A stretch of DNA of 64,000 nucleotides from Effrenium voratum. Taxonomy: Eukaryota > Sar > Dinophyceae > Suessiales > Symbiodiniaceae. Positions 10,496-21,143 of the stretch are shown here, in pieces (position 1 is the first letter of the stretch; each line of letters starts with the position of its first letter). Made by a program: the position numbers and the translations under genes. The stretch is taken from positions 85,001-149,000 of the forward strand of contig CAUJNA010000501.1 of the NCBI GenBank assembly GCA_963377175.1, in the 5' to 3' direction. The notes under the pieces were generated by a model. The model ran no database searches. It saw only the letters and a program-made list of their open reading frames with translations, and was not told where the DNA came from.

Positions 10496-11408
10496 TCCGG
10501 CACCCAGGGGCGGAGGGGTCCAGGCCCATCAGCTTGATCATGTCGTTGGTGTAGCCGAGCTTGCGGTAGATGGAGGGGGCCACTGAGTCGGGGACTGCGC
10601 CGACCCACCACTGCTTCGTGTTGCAGCGCCAGTTGACCTTAACCTCCGCCAGGGCCCCCGGGCCTCCAATGCGGTCCATGAGGGCCTTGTACACCTCTGA
10701 GAACTGCTGGAGGCTCTCCACCGAAACCAAGATGCGCTCGTCGCATACCGCCCGCAGGATCATCTGCTCCTTGGAGTCCGCCACGTCCTGGACCGGGAGC
10801 TGCATCACCTCCGCCGGGGTGTCCGTGAGGAAGGCCCGGGCCGCGAGGACCTTGCCCATGGCCCGGTAGACCAATCGCCACTCCGGTCCTGTCTGCGGAA
10901 ACGCAAGGCCCTCCTCCTTCAGGAAGCACCGCGCGTCCTCCTTCAGGGTCTCCCAGCCTTCCAGGCGGGTCTGATTCTGGGCCTTGTTTTTCGGGCCCCG
11001 CTGCCTAGGGCCCTGCAGCAGTGGCAGAGACTCCCAGACTCCCCAGAGCTGGCGCAGGGTGTAGCTGTGCCCGAACATCCCCAGTAGGCCTGGGAGTGTC
11101 CAGGACGAGATCTGGCGCGTCCAGTGGAAGTCCTCATCCGGATCGTGGGGGGCAGCCCAAAAGATGGATCGCAGGTTTTCAGGGCAGGGTCGGTCCCCCG
11201 CCTTCGCCTGCTGGTGTCCAACGCCTCCGGATTCACCTTGGTGAGGTTTTTCGCCCAATCCGGGACGTGTACCGGGCCCGGTCGTCGGACCCAGCGGCCC
11301 GCAAAGATACGGACCTCTCCGACCCGTTTGCTCATCATCCAGCGCAGGACCGAGAGCTGCACCTCCGGGTCCTTGGTGTCCAGGCCCACCGGGGTGGCGG
11401 ACGGCTTG

Positions 11409-11493
11409 TCAGGACCCTCGGCACCTGAGCTCGTCACGCCAGAGCCCGAGGCTGGGGGGATGGTGGGCGGCCTGTCAGGGCCCTCGGCACCTG
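11409..11493 (-). repeat. Two hairpin words inside ORF1
   Basis: Copies at 11409-11427 and 11475-11493. Both are read in frame as GAEGPD. The first has one C-to-U change that becomes a G-U pair in the stem. Confidence 0.85.
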
Positions 11494-11754
11494 GGCGCGC
11501 CGCACCAGAGCCCCCCGCCTTTGGCATGGGGATCCCTGTCAGGTCCGGCAGATCAGACAGAGGTCCGCCGAAGAAGGGGACATTCTTAAAAACCCAGCGA
11601 ACGATGAGTGGGTGAGATTGAGGGGAGATGGTGTAGAAGAGGAAACATTTGTGTGGGAAAGGGCAGGAGGGACCGCCTGGCCTCAAAAAAATAAATAGAA
11701 TTCCCTAGGGATGTGAGTCGTCCATACTGAATCCCTCCATGCCGTTGTCTGCTC

Positions 11755-11965
11755 GGAAAGAGAGGGAGAAGAAAGAAGAGATGAAAAGTCAAAGATAAGA
11801 GACAAGAAGAGAGAGGCAAGGAGAGAAAGGAAGACGAGAAGGAAAGAGACAGACCCCACAAAAAAGTCAAGTCCTCAATATGCGAACCGCGGCAACCAAA
11901 CAGCAAACAGACACCAGCGAAATAAAAGAAGAACCCGGAGGAAAAAAAAAAACCTCACTCAGGCC
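11755..11965. other. Purine-rich replacement block in X copy 1
   Basis: About 200 bp of AG-rich sequence on the plus strand takes the place of normal ORF1 coding sequence present at about 27165-27215 in copy 2. Flanking sequence on both sides matches copy 2. It breaks the ORF1 frame in copy 1. Its origin is unknown. Confidence 0.6.
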
Positions 11966-12584
11966 ACCGGCCACCTGCGAAGGAGCGCGATGGGCTCGAG
12001 CATTCTGGTTTCGAGGGAGCCCTTCACCTACTCTGTGTCTGGCTTGGTGTTTCGCTTTCGCCTCCTCCGCAGTGGTCTGGGCCTGGAGGAGCTCCGGTGT
12101 GGGTCTCCCCCAGTCCGCACCCAGCTTGTCCAGCAGCTTCTCACGGAAGAGGTCCAAGTCCAGGTTCTTCAGGAGCAGGCCTCCATCACCTCCTCCGTCA
12201 ATGGCCCCCCCTTGAAGTTCGTGGAGGACCGCCGCGGAGCGCTCCACCGCTTCCACCTGGTCCGCCTTCTTGGCCTCCTCCTGGGCGATGGTGGTGGCGT
12301 TGAGCCGGGTCTGACTCTTGAAGGCCTTCACCGCAGACGGGTGGAAGGCTCTGCATTCCTGGCCCTCTTCCTTGTCGCCTGGCAATGGGGGCCTCTCCCC
12401 CGGTGGGGCCGTCAGAAACTCCTCGTCCAGCTCCATGGGGCAGTTCCTGATCACCGCCCGGACCGAGGAGGGGACGAGGTCCGAGAAGCTGGCCTGGTCC
12501 GGGTTCTCGCAGGCCATCGGGTCGGTGGCCAGCTCGCTGACGTCCACCGAGGCACTGAGCTTGAGGTCGCGGGCCCGGTCCGTG

Positions 12585-12603
12585 TCAGGGCCTTCGGCAC
12601 CCG
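12585..12603 (-). repeat. Hairpin word inside ORF1
   Basis: Variant CGGGTGCCGAAGGCCCTGA. The loop is GAA and the second pair becomes G-U, so the stem is kept. It is read in frame as GAEGPD. Confidence 0.8.
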
Positions 12604-13367
12604 CGGACCGGGCCGCCATCCAGACCGCATTGCCCTGGTCATCCACCGTCAACTGCCAATGCGTGCCCGCCATCTCCAGGGTGGCCGAGTTGGTCGCCGT
12701 GTCAATGGGCTCCGTCTTCTTGCCGCAGCCCATGCACTTCGTGGCGCCCTTCTTCACCCAGGGCATGGTGCAGCAGGGGCAGATCCAGGATGTGGGCACC
12801 TTGCCCAGGCGGTTCTCCAGGCCCCCGTACCCCAAGCCAGCGCGCTTGCCAACCTGCTGTCCCGGGGTGCTGAGCCGGGCCTCATGCTCGTACTTCATCT
12901 TGGCGATGTAGAAGGCCTCCACAACGCGCTCCAGGCCCCCCTGCTTGAGTTGGGGGCCCTCAAAGCCTCGCAGGAGCCGCTGGACGTCCTTGGCCTGCAG
13001 TCGGCGGAGCCTAGTGGCCGTGGTCGCTTCGAAGCAAGGGAAGTCGCCCGCCATCTGGTCGTCGCTGAACTGGTAGAGGCCCTCCGAGACCTTGAGGGCC
13101 TTGGTGAACACGCTCCCCCCCGGCGGGGGGCTGCGGGGTTCTCATCCTCCTCCGAGGACGCCTGCTCCTTGACCTTCGCCATCAGCTCCCGGCGCCTCTG
13201 CCACTTGGCGTCTGCCCGGGCATCCAGGCGGGCCTCCTCCAAGCGGGCTGCAGCCGAGGGGGACCTGGGCATCGGCAGCTCCTTCTCGTCCTTCGCCAGG
13301 AGCTCCTCCATGGGCACGTCCTCTTCCGGCGGGTTCAGGAGCTCCAGGAACGCCCCTGGGGGGCGTG

Positions 13368-13386
13368 TCAGGGCCTTCGGCACCTG
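13368..13386 (-). repeat. Hairpin word inside ORF1
   Basis: Loop variant with GAA, stem intact. In this reading frame it gives QVPKAL rather than GAEGPD, so the word is tolerated in a second frame. Confidence 0.8.
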
Positions 13387-13662
13387 CGCCACCCCAGGGG
13401 CTGCATCTTCCATCGGCTCATCCACTGCCTTGCGCTTGGCCGGGATAAGGGGGGCCTGCTCCAGCTCATCTGCGCTGGAGAAGAAACGCTCGTCAGGTGC
13501 CTGAGGGACCTCAGCAGCCAAAACGGTCCATCCTTCTTCCTCCCTCTTCACGAGGTTCGCCAGGTACTTTGCCATGGAGGCCTTTGCCTTAGCCTTGGCC
13601 TCTGCTACCGCGGCACCAGCGTAGGCGGGGGCGTACATGGCTTTGAGAGTAGGGGAAAGAAA

Positions 13663-13778
13663 GATTTCAAATCACAAGACAAAAGATCAAAAGGTCCACT
13701 TGAGCCAAAATGGTGGCCCAAGTGGATACTTATTAAGAGTCAAGACAAGCGACCACCTACGGTTAACGCTTTAGCCCA
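13663..13778 (-). promoter_or_regulatory. A leader of unit X, copy 1 (spliced-leader-like word)
   Basis: A 116-bp block matching 6876-6991 almost base for base. The 15-base spliced-leader-like word is at 13699-13713, inside the inverted repeat 13696-13725. Its outer edge TTTAGCCCA is followed by unrelated A-rich sequence. The ATG of ORF1 follows 24 bp downstream after a pyrimidine-rich stretch. Confidence 0.75.
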
Positions 13779-13825
13779 AAAAAAATAAAACGCTGCTATT
13801 CTCCGCTCCCACGCCACTCTCCAGT

Positions 13826-13862
13826 AGATAGGTCAGGATTTCCTGATAGGTCAGGATTTCCT
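13826..13862. repeat. 18-bp tandem duplication
   Basis: GATAGGTCAGGATTTCCT occurs twice in direct succession just outside the X copy 1 leader end. Confidence 0.75.
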
Positions 13863-15214
13863 GTAGCCTTTTTTGCTCCCCGTGACTGCTCCCAATTTGC
13901 AAAGTTCAATGATGTCCTGAAGTGGCGTGCGATGCACTTGCTTAGGTTAAATTTATATAATGGGTCACTGTATTCATAAACTGAACTGTGCATTTTGATA
14001 GCTCATAGTCTTGGCTAGTGTTTGCTGCTTGGGCATTTGCATGAGTAGCAGCATAGTGGACAGCCTCTTGTGGCATTGATGATCCATCATCGGAAGTGGT
14101 TGCTAAAAGCTGTCATAGCTAAAATAATTTCTGCAACTAGCTTGACCTTAATGAAGGAGCACATGCGGCAACAAGGGTCTTGGTTGCACTGGCGCTACAG
14201 TTCTAAAACAAACATAGTCTATGCATGTTGGTTGTGGGCACATGTGCATGTGCGCGAATTTCATAGGGTAGAATTAGAATGGGAGAGAAAATTGCTGTGC
14301 CCGTGGCCTTGGCGTACAACTAACTGCATTTGTTGAAGGTTAGGCCAATGTGCAGCGTCATCAGGCTGTTGGGTTGCTACTGGTGAGCATAGAGAGTGTA
14401 TTTAGTTCCAAAAACCTCGCACTGAAATCGTGTTGTCCAGAACATGTAGCGCAGAAACTTTATGTGTTCCATCGTTTCCTGCTTATCAAAGATACGGCTT
14501 CTTGCGGTTGGCCAGAAGATATCTACTTCTCAACAAGTGTTTTGATCACCTATGGAGGGCGCAAGTACGCAAGTAGAATAAATTATTGTCTTACCCCCTA
14601 CCATACCAGCTTGAGCATGCCTCCAGCTACCATAGGAGCTAGAGAACCTATCCCTGATGATGTAGAAATGAAGGTTGCCCACTTGCAGGTGGTTTCCTGA
14701 TCTACTGGCAATACTACTAGTGATCTGTAGTTCATTCAGCACATCAAGTCCAGCCCCCCTGAAATACCAGCAGCCCATGGCAATTGGACATGTTCCGCCC
14801 CCGAGCTCTAGTAGCAGCTTGGTAGTCTATGGTATAATATGTTTTCCTAGATTCATGAATCAGCAGGAAATGCATTCCAATGGAATGCTTGCCGCAAGTT
14901 TGTCCACTGCCTTTCAGTGTTTGCATGGATGCGACTGTTTTGTTATTCTGACAACGTGTGTGATGAAGTCACTTGATCAAGGAATGGATTTCCAAGGGAT
15001 ATTATGATTTGTAACTACCTGGGTTGAATGTTATTGAGTCATCGAAGGCCTCTTCATCGTTATCTCGCTGTTCGAGGTGAAGCCTTGACACTTCTGAAAT
15101 GAAAGTGTACAACACCATGCATCCACATTGCTCGTTGCAGCGGCTTGAGATGAAAACAACTCTTAACACAACGGCTCAAGACGCTGTAAAACCAGGGCCC
15201 ACAGGGCGTCTCAC

Positions 15215-15445
15215 TCTCTCCCCAAAACCAATCTGCAAAAAAGTCAGTAAGTGGTTAGCCACTTGGGTTTGTTCACCCCAGAATAACAAGGTTGATCCCA
15301 AACAAACGGGGGCTTATCAGTGAGTTGTAACCTAGGTTACCACTTGGCCCCACACCCAAGAGCAGGTCTGAACATTGAAAGTCAGCTCCACGCTCAAGTA
15401 GCCACCTGTCGGTTGTACATGAGGTTGGTGTTTAACCTACAAACA
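15215..15445 (+). repeat. Diverged interspersed repeat, copy 1
   Basis: Shares an ordered set of words with 19970-20245, including CCAATCTGCAA, TTGTTCACCCC, GATAACAAGG or its near match, CAGGTTACC, AAAGTCAGCTCCA and GCCACCTGTCGG. I judge roughly three quarters of aligned bases to match. No coding capacity or tRNA-like promoter was recognised. Confidence 0.65.
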
Positions 15446-16092
15446 AGGCTTCTAACCCCCTTACCCCTCTTGTATTTTTGTTTGGGGGGGGCGCCTCAGC
15501 GGACATGATCTTGTTGTACTCCTCAGAGATGGAGTTCTCAGTGTCCTTCACCTGTGCGCAAAATAAGTACAGGAATCGATGGGCGCGTGTTATCTTGGGT
15601 CGCTGCCCTCCGTTGCCGAAAGGACCTGGAAATACTAGGTTGGCCTTTTGGAATCTTGACCAAATACGGACCAAAGCAAGAAAGCCAAAAGGTAAAAACG
15701 TCGTCTTTGGGCAAGTATGTGAGAAAACGAAAAGGACAACTATGCGGACCTGGGTTGCCACATACTTGTGACTGCAGGAATCGATTGAAAACATATCGGG
15801 GAGAAGACCCCAGCTCAGCACGCCTCGTGTGGCGTTTACTCGTGTAGCGTTTGGGAGACAAACTTGATTGACTCTCTCGGGAATCGCGTGAGAGGTTTTC
15901 TTGAGGAACCTGGGGCCTGGGGCATTCCTAAGTTGGTGCTTCCCGCCGGCTGAACCCCTAGAGTGGGGAAAATGAAATCCACCCTTTTCGCGGAGTTGAA
16001 AGGGACACCCTGTTGCCGCCGCCTTTTGAGGGAGTTTGGCATATGCGTGAGGAACTCGATTTGGGGTTCGCACTGAACCATTTCCCACTGAA

Positions 16093-16147
16093 ATGGCTTC
16101 TTACTGTGGATGGTTGCGAAATCCATTCGCACCTCCTAAGAAGCCAT
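16093..16147. repeat. Hairpin with 11-bp arms
   Basis: ATGGCTTCTTA at 16093-16103 pairs with TAAGAAGCCAT at 16137-16147. The reverse complement of the whole segment resembles 20329-20375 and part of 16201-16252. Confidence 0.65.
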
Positions 16148-16534
16148 GATTGAACCCATAACGTTTTGTTGGTATTCGCCAGGGCGAATCGCATTCTAGC
16201 GTTTCTGAAAGGTGGTGCGCGAAGTGGATTTCGCGACCATCCACAGCACCAAACCCTCCCTCACATTGGAATATCAGAGTTCGCAACTTGAAAACACCGC
16301 CCAACAGCAATCCCCAATTGTTCACATTGCCCTTATTTGATGGTCTGGTTTGGGGACTGACCCCAGGAGGTACCTTCCCCAGTTGGTTGCAAAAGCGCCG
16401 ATCCAAACCACCAATTCAACCAACAAAACATCTCTCATTTGTGATGTCCCTTCCAAAACACCAGCCAAGAAAATGTCCCCAATTTGTGGCTTTCCGAACA
16501 AAAACACAACCGAACGCGGTCCAACCAATTTCAC

Positions 16535-16633
16535 ACACACACTCACATGCGCAAACACACACACACACTCACACACACACACACTCACACACACACACAC
16601 ACACACGCACACACTCACACACACACACACACA
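16535..16633. repeat. (CA)n microsatellite
   Basis: About 100 bp of CA repeats with scattered TC and GC interruptions. Confidence 0.95.
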
Positions 16634-17917
16634 TGCACACCTTTGCGCCGGCATTTAAAAACAACCTCCGGGAAACACAACATCCCCAACAGCAAGTCCG
16701 GAACCCTTGCAGAGAATCACAGCTCCGAACCGGGGGCAAAGACCGCAAAGCCGAGAACTCAGGGGGCAAGCCTTTCGTCACCAGGGGTTGCAGGGGAAAA
16801 ACAACAGAAAACTTAATGTTGTTTATGGGAGGTCTGGAAAGGAACTAAACATTCTCTTCTGGCGTCCTTTTGGGTAAATTAGAAGATATGGTTGCTATTG
16901 ATAGCACCTAGCCTGTCCCAAAAGTAAAGCGATTTACCTAGCCGCGCATCAAGCTGTAGCTTCCCTTGTCGCGTCCGGGATTATTCTCTTCAAAAAATGT
17001 GCCAATCCCTTGGGAAGATGTGTGGTCTCTGAAATGAAGGATCGTTGAAGGGCATGGGAAAACAATCCTTGCACAACTTGCAACCCAACCTTTTAGCACC
17101 CATCAAATAAAGCCACCCCCATTCCCTCCGCCCCCCAAACACCCCCAGACACCCCCAAACACGCCCAGATTACCCCCAGTTCGGTCCCTTGAAACAAATG
17201 CCTCCTCTGCGTAGAATTCAATGCTGTCCACCTTCTTCGGCACCTCAACAGCGGTGGTGCAAAAGAAACCCACAACCACATGGCCATTGGTCAAAAGCCC
17301 GTACCCCCAGTGAACATCCCAATCCCCACTAAAACAGACTAAAACGGGTGGTGCACCTACAGCAAAATGGTACCTTTGGTTTTGACCACAACCACATGTG
17401 GGGTTCGGGATTCCTATTCAGAGACAAACCCGAGCGTTGTGGAAAACCGGCACCTTGCGCAGGCGAGGGGGTGTCATGAATATGATCTATAGCATAGACA
17501 ATAACTCTATATCTGACAATGGGACTGGTAAAGTCATGAAAGGCGCAGATCTTTCAAACCCGACGCTAGCCCAGCTTTTTGGGGGGCGAGAGGCGGGTGG
17601 GCACACCAAAAACCCGCCCCAAGGCCTAGAGGTGTTTTCACTCAGCTCGTTTTCCGGCAAGGGTTGGGTTTGTCTCAGAATAGGAGTCTCGGACCTCCGC
17701 AATGCAATCTGGTTGTGATTGGCCAACACCCCAATATGCCCAAGCATGACCACATATATGCAGAAAAGAGTTGAACTAAAAGTAATCATGAGAACAGACC
17801 ACTTCCCGTAGTGCACACATGTCCTACTCGTGATTCAGCGCTTTCTACAGTAGACAATGGTAAACATGATATGTCCTGAAATCAAAGGCAGCTGATCTTG
17901 CAACCAGTGGCATGACG

Positions 17918-17935
17918 ATATATATATATATATAT
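17918..17935. repeat. (TA)n microsatellite
   Basis: Eighteen bases of alternating A and T. Confidence 0.95.
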
Positions 17936-19574
17936 TCCTACACGAATGGTCGTTTCGCTCAGGGATATAACCTGCATGTTTTCTTCAACTTGCGCCGAAT
18001 CATTGAATCCCCTGCCCAGTGACCCAAGGCACCAAACGGAAAGGGATTTGGAGGCCACTGAACCTCTCTAGCACTGGGGTCATTGTCATTGATCAGCTTT
18101 CGAATGAACATTTGGGGCCATACGGAGAAATTTCCAGGAAGCTGTTCCTTCTGGCTACCTGAAGGTTCAAAAAAACAGGAAACCCAAAAATGGCTTGAGA
18201 AATGGAATCTCTGACTTGGACCCTGATTTCATGGAATCTCGGACTCGGAACACTTTGCATTCTGGGCTGTCCGTTTTCAGATCTGCCAAAATCTCTCAAC
18301 TTGGGTGAAGTTCGGAACCCCAACCACAACATCAACTAAAACCAACCGAACACCTCAGGAATCGAATGGCTGGGAACCACCCAGCATTTAGAGTGGCCTT
18401 CTGAAAACTTCCATGTTAGGCATTCCATGTGTAGAAAGGAACGCCGCCGGAAGAGGTAGGCGCGTCGGCGGCGATTGATTTATCCTGTTCCAGAAAGCCA
18501 AATATTTTGAGATAAAACTCATCTTGTAACCCCCAACAACGGCTTAAACTTAACACATTCTCACCTGTTGGTCTGTTTCAGTTTTTAGTCTTGCCCACGA
18601 AGGAAGGGTCTGTTTTAGTTATTCCCAACAGAGTTGGGAGGGTCAGGGATTGAAATGTCCCGGGCTTTTGTTGGTCTCGCCCGGTTTGCTAGCCGAGCCT
18701 TGCCCACTTCCACATGGTGGTGCGTTGGCCTCTCACCCTCCTGCCAAACGACCAAGCTGGGACTCAGGGCGTGAAGTTTCATGGGCCCCGGAATTTGTGG
18801 ACATCATTTGCCCCAAGGCTCCGATCGGGTTCTGCATACCAAGCAAGCCCCAGGGCCCTTAGGGAATGTCCAGCAAGCCCGTTTCAGAGGTTTTCCTAAT
18901 GACATTAAATTAAAAAAACTCATAGCCATGTGCCTTGCTCAACAGCTGACAACCAGGGGGTCGAGAAAGACCCCGGCGCTCCTCCACATACACCTTGGCT
19001 ATTTCTGCGTGGCTCTGCGAGTTAACAAATGGGTTCCGCAAAATTGGATGCAAATTGCAAACTGGAACCTGCCTATTAGAACCGATTCCAAGCCTCCCCG
19101 AACGTATTTGAGATTTCTTTTCAAAGCTCCATGACCTAACCATTGGACTCAGGGCCCCACAGAGCCAGGAGTTGCTTCATCACTCCAAGCTCGAGGAAAC
19201 TAAGGCGTCCAGTTGCTTAAAGTGATGGATTCCCGTAAAGCCAACAAGGACAAGCAAATGGAACCAGGCTACCGAATTCGTGAAGTCCATTTCCAAGCTA
19301 CCAGACCAACTTGACTCGAAGCTTGTTTGCGCATAACGCTTCGCAGGTGAAGCTAAGTGGTTAGCAGCCCCAAAACTTCTCGTCGACCACCCTGCAAAGC
19401 CTGCTACGCTTGTGATGCAACCCATTTTGCCCAGCATCTAATGGAAACGCAGCTCCTTCTCGAACTGAAACTCGGCTTGCTGCTTTGCGTCCGCCAACTT
19501 CTGCCTGAAGCACCCGTCCCAACCCAGGATCCCCTCAGGCGGATGGTGACACGAGTCCCCTTCTTCGGTGTATC

Positions 19575-19669
19575 TACCTAGAGTCTCCATGATCCTTAAA
19601 AAATGCGGTCATTACCCTAAATAATGGGGTCATGGACCTATTTTTAAAGGGTCATGGAGACTCCAGGTA
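19575..19669. repeat. 95-bp near-perfect palindrome (foldback element)
   Basis: The left arm begins TACCTAGAGTCTCCATGATC and the right arm, read from the other strand, begins TACCTGGAGTCTCCATGACC. Pairing continues with a few mismatches through TTAAAAAT and GGTC..ATTACCC to a centre near 19620. Arms of more than 40 bp with almost no spacer suggest a foldback or miniature inverted-repeat element. There is no ORF. Confidence 0.85.
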
Positions 19670-19969
19670 CCCTGCCCCCGCAAGAAAGAAACATGGGAGC
19701 CCCAGGCGGTGAGGAGCGGACACACCTTCACCTCCCAAAGGCCAAGCAGCCCAGAGGGAGCCCAGTGGAGTCATGGCATCATCTAATGTGTCAAAAGCTG
19801 GGGACCCGAGCGAAAGAAACGGGCTTTGGTGTTGGCTTCCCTTAAAACTCACTCCCTGAGTGCGTAGGGAAGTGAGCAAGTAGCTTGTTTTGTTTGCTGC
19901 AACAGTTTCCCCATGATCGGTTTTTCCATTTCGCCAAATATTGGCTCCCTATGACCATCTGGCTTCCCC

Positions 19970-20245
19970 AAAAAATAAGCCAACCAATCTGCAACAAAAG
20001 GGTACGTGAATGTTTGGCCAAGTTATTGTCTGTGGATAGCCACCTGGGCCTTGTTCACCCCCTGATAACAAGGCGCATCCCACTGCACAGGGGGCGTATG
20101 ATTGGGGTATAACCCAGGTTACCAACAACTCGTTAACTTGGCCCGAACACCAAAGGACAGGTCTTAACACTAAAAGTCAGCTCCAGGCTCAAGGAGCCAC
20201 CTGTCGGAAATGCAGTGTATGGTGTTGGAGAACCTACCAACCTAA
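19970..20245 (+). repeat. Diverged interspersed repeat, copy 2
   Basis: Counterpart of 15215-15445 in the same orientation, with about a dozen extra bases near 20122. Confidence 0.65.
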
Positions 20246-20328
20246 GCTCTGAGTAGGTGAAAATACTGAAGGGTTACCGATACAACTTACCAACTTTGCG
20301 GAATCGAGGACCCAAGTACCCACCCCAC

Positions 20329-20375
20329 CATGGTTTCTTGGGTGGTGCAAAATGGATTTTGTCCATCCACAGTAC
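20329..20375 (+). repeat. Member of the GGATTTYGC hairpin family
   Basis: Aligns with the reverse complement of 16093-16147 over about 45 bases, including ATGGATTT and CCATCCACAGTA. Confidence 0.5.
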
Positions 20376-20659
20376 GACCACAGATGCTTGGCTTTTCAAA
20401 CGGGAAGTCAACCAATCTGAAGGGGCACCCCCGCTTCCAGCCTCACGGAGACGAGGTACTCCAGGTGTTTAGTCTTCTTCACCAGGTGAACCTCCTGGGC
20501 AAAAAAGGTGAAGATTGCAACCTAGGGCATCCATATTCTAGAGGTTGATTCCCAATCATCTTCATCGTTCTCTTTAGAAACCACCCATCTTCTTCTGGAA
20601 GAGAATGGGAAAGGTACGGTTAGACATATGGGTGGTTCCTTTTGAGGCTACCCTTTTTT

Positions 20660-20778
20660 CTCACTTCCTGGGTGGATTGGCCAAAGAAAATGCCAAGCCT
20701 TTTTGTTTGCCACGAATCGAACGTGTTCTTCCCAGTCTTCCCAAAACCAAAATAAGTCCAGGAACTCTGGCAGTGAGT
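20660..20778. repeat. Short inverted-repeat element, member 1
   Basis: Begins CTCACTTCCTGGGTGGATTG and ends AAGTCCAGGAACTCTGGCAGTGAG. The ends are imperfect inverted repeats of each other, and related copies occur at 54735-54837 and 55939-56036. It may be a miniature inverted-repeat transposon or an introner-like element. Confidence 0.55.
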
Positions 20779-21014
20779 TGTTAACTCATGTCAAAGGAAA
20801 AGCAAAAGGGGCACCACAATTTAAATCTGATGGGGTCCCCTATCTTAAGACAAACTCACACGGGAAAGAACGCGCGCCTGTGCTTCTATGTTTAGCTGAG
20901 TTCCACCGTACCGAATTGCCGGCTGGGCTTCAGACTTCAGCAAATTATTCCTGCAATTCCGTGCACATGTGTACGGCCAAAGTACGACGGCAAGAACTGA
21001 CCCGCAAACAAAAG

Positions 21015-21066
21015 ACAAACAAACAAACAAACAAACAAACAAACAAACAAACAAACAAACAAACAA

Positions 21067-21098
<32 letters not shown>

Positions 21099-21143
21099 AC
21101 AAACAAACAAACAAACAAACAACACACACAAACAAACAAGCAC
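21015..21143. repeat. Composite (AAAC)n/(AAGC)n tetranucleotide tract
   Basis: AAAC repeats, then a block of AAGC repeats (about 21069-21098), then AAAC repeats again. A related composite tract lies at 43983-44075. Confidence 0.95.

Larger units (their letters stand above)
10043..13638 (-). pseudogene. Unit X ORF1, copy 1: long zinc-finger protein, frameshifted
   Basis: The ATG at 13636-13638 lies 24 bp after the A leader and begins MYAPAYAGAAVAEAKAKAKASM. The coding track runs about 1,100 residues to the stop at 10043 but is spread over all three frames. Notable parts are a Lys/Ala-rich N-terminus, a W-x-C-x2-C-x11-C-x2-C finger resembling the RanBP2 type (near 12760), several GAEGPD peptides encoded by hairpin words, and a C-terminal region ending KRIDDIAKGAA. 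The breaks include a frame change near 13110-13130, the purine-rich replacement at about 11755-11960, an ~80-bp loss near 11200 and an ~135-bp loss near 10270 that removes a second Cys-pair motif kept in copy 2. I do not recognise the protein. By position it may replace Gag in this unit, but that is a guess. Confidence 0.65.
6992..13778 (-). mobile_element. YR retroelement unit X, copy 1 (zinc-finger protein + tyrosine recombinase)
   Basis: A 6.8-kb unit on the minus strand: A leader (13663-13778), a long zinc-finger ORF (about 13638-10043), a tyrosine recombinase ORF (about 9690-7578), a hairpin array (7228-7564) and the B trailer (6992-7127). It is nearly identical to the X unit at 22216-28915, with differences mostly small indels. 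Compared with copy 2 it lacks about 80 bp near 11200, about 135 bp near 10270 and 63 bp near 7825, and has a purine-rich replacement near 11755-11960. The right flank (AAAAAAATAAAACG) differs from that of copy 2, so the two are separate insertions or diverged duplicates. No RT was seen in X. It would depend on the Y unit or another element for reverse transcription. Confidence 0.75.

Noticed and set aside
11990..13504. Long plus-strand open frame (504 codons) over X copy 1
   Set aside because: It is the antisense shadow of the ORF1 coding track. The same happens at 27274-28641 in copy 2. High G+C removes stops on the antisense strand, and the conserved zinc finger is on the minus strand.
16288..16848. 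Frame encoding His-Thr repeats
   Set aside because: Produced by the (CA)n tract at 16535-16633.
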